Made by a program: the position numbers and the translations under genes. From Deltaproteobacteria bacterium (GTDB lineage: Bacteria; Desulfobacterota; Desulfuromonadia; Geobacterales; DSM-12255), in assembly GCA_017861215.1 (NCBI GenBank), contig JAGFXN010000087.1, forward strand, positions 1 through 12,505: a DNA stretch of 12,505 nucleotides. The letters run 5' to 3'. Positions within the stretch are counted from its first letter, which is position 1, and every line of letters begins with the position of its first letter. This document shows, one piece after another, positions 7,850 through 12,505 of this stretch. Below the pieces are notes generated by a model. The model was not told the origin of the DNA, did no database searches, and saw only the letters and a program-made list of their open reading frames with translations.

Positions 7850-10258
7850 TTATGCCTTGCTGACAGAGACAGCTACACAGTTGGCGTTACCGGTGAGCAG
7901 CGCTGCTGCATTCAGCGCCGGGTAGTGGTACGGGGCGAAGAGCAGCCCCGGCTGCAGCCGGCCGGAGATCTTTGCTCGGCCGCTCATGGCGGCGGCAGCC
8001 GACGTGACGGTCACTGGTGCGCCGTCGCTGATGCCGAGCCTGGCGGCGTCTGCCGGTGCGATCTCGATAAACCCTTCCGGGGCAACGGTGAGGTTGTTGT
8101 CCGAGTTGATGGTCGTTGTGCCGCTATGGAAGAGCGCCGGCCCCACAAGCAGTGACATTCCGGCGGCAGCGGCGGCTTTGGCCGTGACCGCGACGATGAG
8201 CGGTGCCGAAGCTGAGGCCGGACGGGAGTCGGCGGAAGCGTACAGCGGGTTGGCCGCCTCTATCTCGGCCATGACGCCGGCGGCAGTAACAGCGGCACTG
8301 CTGCCGGTAAGCAGATGGTAAAGCCCGGCAAAGATTGACAGGTCTTCGCGGGCGTCCGCCGCTGGCGGTACCGCCTGCAGCAGCGTCTGCACCCTGCCGT
8401 CGGGTGTGGTGAAGGTGCCGCTCTTTTCCGCCGGAGACGAAGCGGGGAGCACGATGTGCGCCAGCTGCGAGATTTCGCTTGCGGCCATATCCTGCACGAT
8501 CAGCAGCTGCAGCTTCTCGAAAGCCTTTCTGATGCGGCGGTTGTCGGGGAAGGATGCCAGCGGGTTGGCCGCGGCAACATAGAGCCCTTTGATCTCGCCG
8601 CTTTCGATGCCGGCAATGATGCCGTGCAGATCCCTGCCGTTCTCGCCGGGGGTTGCTCCCATTTCGAGCATGCCGAGGGTGTTGTTCTTCTCGTCGATCG
8701 GGAAGACGCCGCCGGCTTCCTTGCCGGTGGCGCCGAGGAGGATGGCGATGTTGGCAACCGCGCTGACGGCATCGGCAGCATGAGCGCTTCTGATGATGTC
8801 GGCACCGAAGATGATGGCCGGTCGGCTGCTGCCGGCAAGCAGGGCGGCTGCTTCCTGCAGCGCTGCTTCGGTAACGCCGGCAGCGGCTGCCAGTTCGGCA
8901 ACGTTTGCTGCGGCAAGGCTTGCTGCCAGTTCCGGGGCAGCGCAGCCGGCAGCGAGCAGTGTCTTGGCAAGGCCGTTGAGCAGGGCGACTTCACCGCCTG
9001 GCTGGTACTGGAGGTGCGTGTTGGCGAATTTCTTCAGTTTTACCGCGCGCATGTTGGCCAGAACAAGTTTGGCGTCGTTCTTGGTGGCGGCCTTGATGAC
9101 CCGGTACTCGATGCCGGTCGATTCGGCGTTGAGATCGGCGCCGATGACGAGAATGGCATCGGCAGTATCGATCCTGTCGATGGTGGCGCTGGCGCCGTCA
9201 ATGCCGAGCTGCTTCTTGAGGATGGCCAGTGCCGGGGCAAAGCCGTAGCGGGCTTCCGAGTCGATGTGCGGCGAGCCGATAGCTTCCTTTACCAGTTTAG
9301 CAAAGAGGAAGTTCTCTTCGTTGGTCAGTCGGGGGGAGGCGATGGCGGCGAATGCCTGCGGCGGGACAGCCTTGATGCCGCTGGCGGCGGCAGTCAGCGC
9401 TTCGTCCCAGGAAACCTTTTTGCCGGCGACCAGCGGTGCGGCCAGGCGGGCGGCAGAGTTGAAGGCTGCATAGCCGAAGCGGCCGTTGATGCAGAGGTTC
9501 CCCTCGTTGAAGGTGCCGTCGTCGCTGGTAACCCGTTCGATGCGGCCGTCTTTGGCGTGGTACTCGATCTGGCAGCCGGTGCTGCAGAATGAGCAGACGC
9601 TCCTGGTGACTTCGAAAGTCCAGGGGCGACCCTTGAACTTGAACGGTTTGCTGATGAGGGTGCCGGTCGGGCAGACGGCAATGCAGTTGCCGCAGAATTC
9701 GCAGTTGAGCGGTTTGCCGTCAACGGTGTCGATGATGGTCGCTTCGCCCTTGTTGACCACGGCGATGGCATCGCAGCCGACGATCTCGTGATCGACCTTG
9801 ACGCATTTCTCGCAGAGAATGCAGCGGTTCGGGTCGCTCTCCAGCAGTTTCCAGTCGTAGCGGATCGGCCGGCGCTCCAGTACGGCTGAATACTCCTGTT
9901 TGGCAACTTCCAGGCCGTAGCAGCTGTCCTGCAGGTCGCATTCGCCGCCGGCGTCGCAGACCGGGCAGTCGAGCGGGTGGTTCACCAGCATCAGTTCCAT
10001 GATCTTTTTGCGGATGACGGTCAGCTTTTCCGATTGCGTGGTAACGGCAATCCCTTCCTTCACCGGAGTGTTGCAGGCGGTCATCGGCCGGTCGACCCCG
10101 CTGACCTCGACGGCACAGATGCGGCAGGCGCCGGTGGGAGAGACCTTCTGCAGCCAGCACAGGGTGGGGATCTTGATGCCGAGTTCGGCAGCGGCTTCCA
10201 GGATGGTTGTCCCGGCCGCCACGCTGATGTTTTTACCGTCAATCGTCAAACTGACCAT
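7850..10258 (-). CDS. sfrA: SfrA: NuoG-like iron-sulfur/molybdopterin-fold subunit of a soluble NADPH oxidoreductase
   Basis: Electron-carrying subunit that partners SfrB; in Geobacter sulfurreducens SfrAB was isolated as a soluble NADPH-dependent Fe(III) reductase and is thought to reoxidise NADPH. Sites in order: plant-type 2Fe-2S (C34, C45, C48, C62); NuoG-type His-Cys3 site (H94, C98, C101, C107); two ferredoxin-like CxxCxxC motifs (C146, C149, C152 and C186, C189, C192 with C196-P); and a 4Fe-4S site heading the molybdopterin-oxidoreductase fold (C222, C225, C229, C256). The rest is the NuoG/FdhA-like fold with an Ala-rich second half. Length is 802 aa. No signal peptide or membrane segment is seen. 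AGGAG lies 8 nt before the ATG. A NuoG or formate dehydrogenase alpha subunit is the main alternative, but pairing with the sfrB-type gene favours SfrA. Confidence 0.9.
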   Translation of the reverse strand: MVSLTIDGKNISVAAGTTILEAAAELGIKIPTLCWLQKVSPTGACRICAVEVSGVDRPMTACNTPVKEGIAVTTQSEKLTVIRKKIMELMLVNHPLDCPVCDAGGECDLQDSCYGLEVAKQEYSAVLERRPIRYDWKLLESDPNRCILCEKCVKVDHEIVGCDAIAVVNKGEATIIDTVDGKPLNCEFCGNCIAVCPTGTLISKPFKFKGRPWTFEVTRSVCSFCSTGCQIEYHAKDGRIERVTSDDGTFNEGNLCINGRFGYAAFNSAARLAAPLVAGKKVSWDEALTAAASGIKAVPPQAFAAIASPRLTNEENFLFAKLVKEAIGSPHIDSEARYGFAPALAILKKQLGIDGASATIDRIDTADAILVIGADLNAESTGIEYRVIKAATKNDAKLVLANMRAVKLKKFANTHLQYQPGGEVALLNGLAKTLLAAGCAAPELAASLAAANVAELAAAAGVTEAALQEAAALLAGSSRPAIIFGADIIRSAHAADAVSAVANIAILLGATGKEAGGVFPIDEKNNTLGMLEMGATPGENGRDLHGIIAGIESGEIKGLYVAAANPLASFPDNRRIRKAFEKLQLLIVQDMAASEISQLAHIVLPASSPAEKSGTFTTPDGRVQTLLQAVPPAADAREDLSIFAGLYHLLTGSSAAVTAAGVMAEIEAANPLYASADSRPASASAPLIVAVTAKAAAAAGMSLLVGPALFHSGTTTINSDNNLTVAPEGFIEIAPADAARLGISDGAPVTVTSAAAAMSGRAKISGRLQPGLLFAPYHYPALNAAALLTGNANCVAVSVSKA

Positions 10259-10280
10259 GTATATAACTCCTGAAATCAGG

Positions 10281-10349
10281 CACTAGTCACTAGGCTCTAG
10301 GCTCTAGGAAAAAGAATAAATCCTAGAGCCCAGCGCCTAGAGCCTATCG
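10281..10349. repeat. Inverted heptamer-repeat element B (between sfrB and sfrA)
   Basis: Four tandem heptamers CACTAGT, CACTAGG, CTCTAGG, CTCTAGG (10281-10308) are followed by an A-rich spacer. Then come CCTAGAG, CCCAGCG, CCTAGAG, CCTATCG (10322-10349) in the opposite sense. GGCTCTAGGA (10300-10309) and TCCTAGAGCC (10321-10330) form a perfect 10-bp stem with an 11-nt A-rich loop. The layout and the core AGAATAAATCC match element A at 4554-4631. It fills most of the 102-bp gap inside the operon, so the transcript would carry a long hairpin between the two coding regions, possibly affecting mRNA processing or the SfrB:SfrA ratio. Confidence 0.8.
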
Positions 10350-10360
10350 CCCGCATTTAT

Positions 10361-12379
10361 TTATACGGCTGCCATTGCCATGCGGTAGCAGCGCAAGCAC
10401 CTCTCCGCTTCTTTCACTGCCTTTTTGTTGGCGAACCCGAGCTCTACTTCCTGGTAGTTCCCCTTGCTGGCGCGTTCCTTGCCATGAATCTCCACCTGGT
10501 GCGGACGGGCAGCCGAGTCGAGCCATGGCACCTGCTCATTCTTGTCGTAGACCGGCAGATAGGAGAGGATATCCTCCAGCAGCTCTTCATCGGTGATATA
10601 GGCTTTGCCCTCTTCCAGCCAGCGCTGGATGACCCGCGCCGCCCGGTGGGCGTTACCGATGCAGGCAACCACGGTCAGCGGACCGATTTCGGCGTCACCG
10701 CTGGCGAAGACGCCATCAAGGTCGGTAATCAGGGTGCGGGCAAGTTCGTTCCCCATGCCGTCCTTGAGCCCTTTGCCGTCAGCCCCTTTGAGCGGCACGT
10801 ATTTGGTGACGACAGTGTTCCATTTGGTGATGTCGATGCCGCTGTCGGCCGGGATGAAAGAGAGATCCGGGTCCTGGCCGATGGCCGGGATGACGGTGTC
10901 GCACTCGATGACGAATTCGCTGCCTGCCATCGGCTCCGGGCGGCGGCGTCCCGATGCATCCGGCTCGCCCAGCGCCATCCTGACGCACTCCACCCCGGTA
11001 ATCTGGCCGCTTTCATCGGCGAGAACCTTGGTGGGGAGCACCTGGAACTCGAACTGGACCCCTTCCTCGTCGGCGCCGTCCACTTCCCAGACATCCGCCG
11101 GCATCTCCTTGCGGGAGCGGCGGTAGACAAGATAGGAGGCTTCGGCGCCTTCCCGCAGGGCAACCCTGACACAGTCGATGGCGGTGTTGCCGCCGCCGAC
11201 GACGACGACTCTTTTTCCCATGCCGGTCGGTTTGCCCATGTAGGCTTCACGGAGGAAGTCGATACCTCCCTTGAGGAACCCCTTGTAGCCGGCATCTTCA
11301 CCCTCGACTCCCATCGGTTTGGAGCGGTGGGCGCCGGGGGCGAGGAGGACGGCGTCGAATTTCTCTTTCAGTTCCGCCAGGGAGATGTCCTTGCCGATGC
11401 GGGTGTCATAGATGATTTCCACTCCCATGGCGGCGATGATGTCGATATCGCGCTGCAGAATATGGCGCGGCATCCGGTAGGCAGGAATGCCGACGGCAAT
11501 CATGCCGCCGCCGTACCCTTCGGGGAGTGCTTCGTAGATGGTGCAGGGGTAGCCTTCCAGGGCAAGATAGTAGGCTGCGGCCAGACCGGCCGGGCCGGCG
11601 CCGACTATGGCAACCGTCTTGTTCCTGCGCGGTTTGGGCTGCATCGGCGGCGTCGCCTGATGCTGCCATTCATAGTCGGAAGCGGAGCGCTTCAGCACCA
11701 TGATGCTGATCGGCTCATCCACGTTCTTGCGGCGACAGGCGGTCTCGCAGGGGTGCGGGCAGACGCGGCCGCAGACGGAAGGGAGCGGCATGTTGTCGCG
11801 GATGACGGCCAGCGACTCGTCGAAACGGTAATCCTTGATCGCCTCGATATAGGCCGGGATGTCGATATGCGCCGGGCACTTGTCCTGGCAGGGGGCGGTG
11901 TATTTGTGGATATAGCGGTGTTCCCCGCGCTGCGGCTTGCCGCCGTTGATGCGGGCGACAAACTCGTCGCGGTAATACTGGACAGCGTCCATGACCGGAA
12001 TGGTTGAACTCTGGCAGAGGGTGCATTTGCAGTTGGTCAGCAGTTCCTTGAGGTCGGCGACAGTGTCGAGATCCGACTCTGTGGCGTTCCCGTCAAGCAC
12101 TGCTGCCAGAAGGTCGGCGAGCACCTTGGTTCCCTTTTTGCCCGGAGTACATTTGCCGCAGCAGTAGAGGGTCTGCACTCTCTGCATGTACTCGGCGGCC
12201 ATCGCCGGGATATCCACGCTTCCGTCAAAAACGATGAAACCGTCCCACCCCATGAATGCAGCCATCGGGTGTTCGCCGTCATGCGCAACCGGCAGGCGGA
12301 AGGTCGCCTCTGTGACTTCGCCGCCTTTGCGGTTGTCGATAATATTCCTGCCCCAGCTGGAAAAAACCACCTGCGCCAC
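10361..12379 (-). CDS. sfrB: SfrB: FAD/NAD(P)H iron-sulfur subunit of a soluble NADPH oxidoreductase
   Basis: Dehydrogenase subunit that should take electrons from NADPH through FAD and pass them to iron-sulfur clusters of SfrA. The N-terminal part resembles the C-terminal iron-sulfur domain of NuoF (YCCGKCTPGKKG at 72-83, then C117, C119, C122 and a YYRDEF end). A glutamate-synthase small-subunit-like core follows: C164, C168 and C203, C207, C211, C215 as 4Fe-4S ligands, GAGPAG (260-265) for FAD, GGGNTA (395-400) for NAD(P)H and ASGDAEIGP (559-567). The C-terminus adds CLRC (661-664). In the NuoF-like patch the third usual cysteine (CTPC) is Gly80. The start is GTG: an in-frame TAA directly precedes it and GGAGG lies 5 nt upstream. 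A plain GltD-like protein is less likely because of the NuoF-like extension and the sfrA partner. Confidence 0.9.
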   Translation of the reverse strand: MAQVVFSSWGRNIIDNRKGGEVTEATFRLPVAHDGEHPMAAFMGWDGFIVFDGSVDIPAMAAEYMQRVQTLYCCGKCTPGKKGTKVLADLLAAVLDGNATESDLDTVADLKELLTNCKCTLCQSSTIPVMDAVQYYRDEFVARINGGKPQRGEHRYIHKYTAPCQDKCPAHIDIPAYIEAIKDYRFDESLAVIRDNMPLPSVCGRVCPHPCETACRRKNVDEPISIMVLKRSASDYEWQHQATPPMQPKPRRNKTVAIVGAGPAGLAAAYYLALEGYPCTIYEALPEGYGGGMIAVGIPAYRMPRHILQRDIDIIAAMGVEIIYDTRIGKDISLAELKEKFDAVLLAPGAHRSKPMGVEGEDAGYKGFLKGGIDFLREAYMGKPTGMGKRVVVVGGGNTAIDCVRVALREGAEASYLVYRRSRKEMPADVWEVDGADEEGVQFEFQVLPTKVLADESGQITGVECVRMALGEPDASGRRRPEPMAGSEFVIECDTVIPAIGQDPDLSFIPADSGIDITKWNTVVTKYVPLKGADGKGLKDGMGNELARTLITDLDGVFASGDAEIGPLTVVACIGNAHRAARVIQRWLEEGKAYITDEELLEDILSYLPVYDKNEQVPWLDSAARPHQVEIHGKERASKGNYQEVELGFANKKAVKEAERCLRCYRMAMAAV

Positions 12380-12384
12380 TTAAG

Positions 12385-12389
12385 CCTCC
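12385..12389 (-). promoter_or_regulatory. Ribosome binding site fixing the GTG start of sfrB
   Basis: On the minus strand GGAGG is followed by CTTAA and then GTG. The stop TAA is directly before GTG in frame, so translation cannot start earlier. The strong, well-spaced site argues against the first downstream ATG, which would remove part of the NuoF-like region. Confidence 0.75.
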
Positions 12390-12428
12390 AGCGCAACCCG
12401 CCCTGCAATGCCAGGGTAAAGCTGCATA

Positions 12429-12493
12429 ACTATTTGCTATTATTGAATAAACTGTCACCGGCTAATTGTATACAGTATGCAGGTTTATCACAG
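12429..12493 (-). promoter_or_regulatory. Candidate sfrBA promoter region with operator-like palindrome
   Basis: This AT-rich stretch lies 50-115 bp upstream of sfrB. On the minus strand TACAAT (12470-12465) is 5 of 6 to a -10 element, but its -35 is weak. A second option is GTGACA (12458-12453) with AATAGT (12434-12429), 18 bp apart. TGTATACA (12467-12474) is a perfect palindrome within TTGTATACAG; GTATAC cores of this kind occur in some GntR-family operators, and it overlaps the first -10 candidate. TTATCA occurs twice on the plus strand (12485-12490, 12494-12499). It could also serve a divergent gene beyond the window. Confidence 0.35.
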
Positions 12494-12505
12494 TTATCAT
12501 TGCGA

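Noticed and set aside
8456..9592. 378-codon plus-strand open frame opposite sfrA
   Set aside because: It is antisense to the Ala-rich NuoG-like part, where GC-rich codons keep the opposite frame open. It has no recognisable domain and no clear ribosome binding site.
10281..10349. Element B as a CRISPR remnant or a classic terminator
   Set aside because: The units are 7-bp tandem words without spacers, and the stem has no following T-tract directly adjacent in either orientation. A repeat element describes it better.
10484..12007. 507-codon plus-strand open frame opposite sfrB
   Set aside because: It is a shadow of the high-GC sfrB codons. The sfrB frame has complete family motifs, whereas this translation shows none.
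12391..12415. TGGCA and TTGCG words before sfrB that suggested a sigma-54 promoter
   Set aside because: The spacing between the GG and GC elements does not fit the strict -24/-12 arrangement.

Overview
The window is GC-rich bacterial chromosome. Its gene content points to the Geobacter group (Desulfuromonadia, former Deltaproteobacteria). The main clues are the SfrA/SfrB soluble NADPH oxidoreductase pair, an aconitase of the short 'Aquifex type', a PAS-GGDEF protein between TCA-cycle genes, and a receiver/DUF4388-like/J-like/TPR regulator. This assignment is by recognition of families only; no database was searched.

Plus strand, 169-7591. A probable promoter and a palindromic leader (41-135) precede lpdA (dihydrolipoyl dehydrogenase). 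A PAS-GGDEF diguanylate cyclase follows 15 bp later, and a 658-residue aconitase-family protein 59 bp after that. These three look like one unit joining central carbon oxidation to c-di-GMP signalling. After a gap filled by an inverted heptamer-repeat element come mltG (septal/lytic murein endotransglycosylase) and, overlapping it by 4 bp, a response regulator. The regulator's reading frame breaks near 6830-6845 and resumes in another frame as a J-like plus TPR module, so 5733-7591 is best read as one gene of about 619 codons split by a 1-nt frameshift.

Convergent junction, 7592-7849. This holds a 128-bp MITE-like element with about 20-bp terminal inverted repeats and two internal palindromes, then an intrinsic terminator serving the minus-strand operon.

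Minus strand, 12379-7850. sfrB (GTG start) and sfrA form a two-gene operon encoding an iron-sulfur flavoprotein complex. SfrB has FAD and NAD(P)H sites like the glutamate synthase small subunit plus a NuoF-like C-terminal patch. SfrA is NuoG-like, with 2Fe-2S and several 4Fe-4S sites. A second inverted heptamer element lies between them. A promoter/operator-like AT-rich segment (12421-12500) lies upstream.

The points most worth a second look are: the heptamer-repeat family (two complete elements sharing a core, and a possible half copy in frame inside lpdA); the frameshift in the regulator; the aconitase with Ser in place of the first cluster cysteine; and the compensatory base changes in the MITE-like element. 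I did not find a defence system, CRISPR array, RNA gene or insertion sequence.
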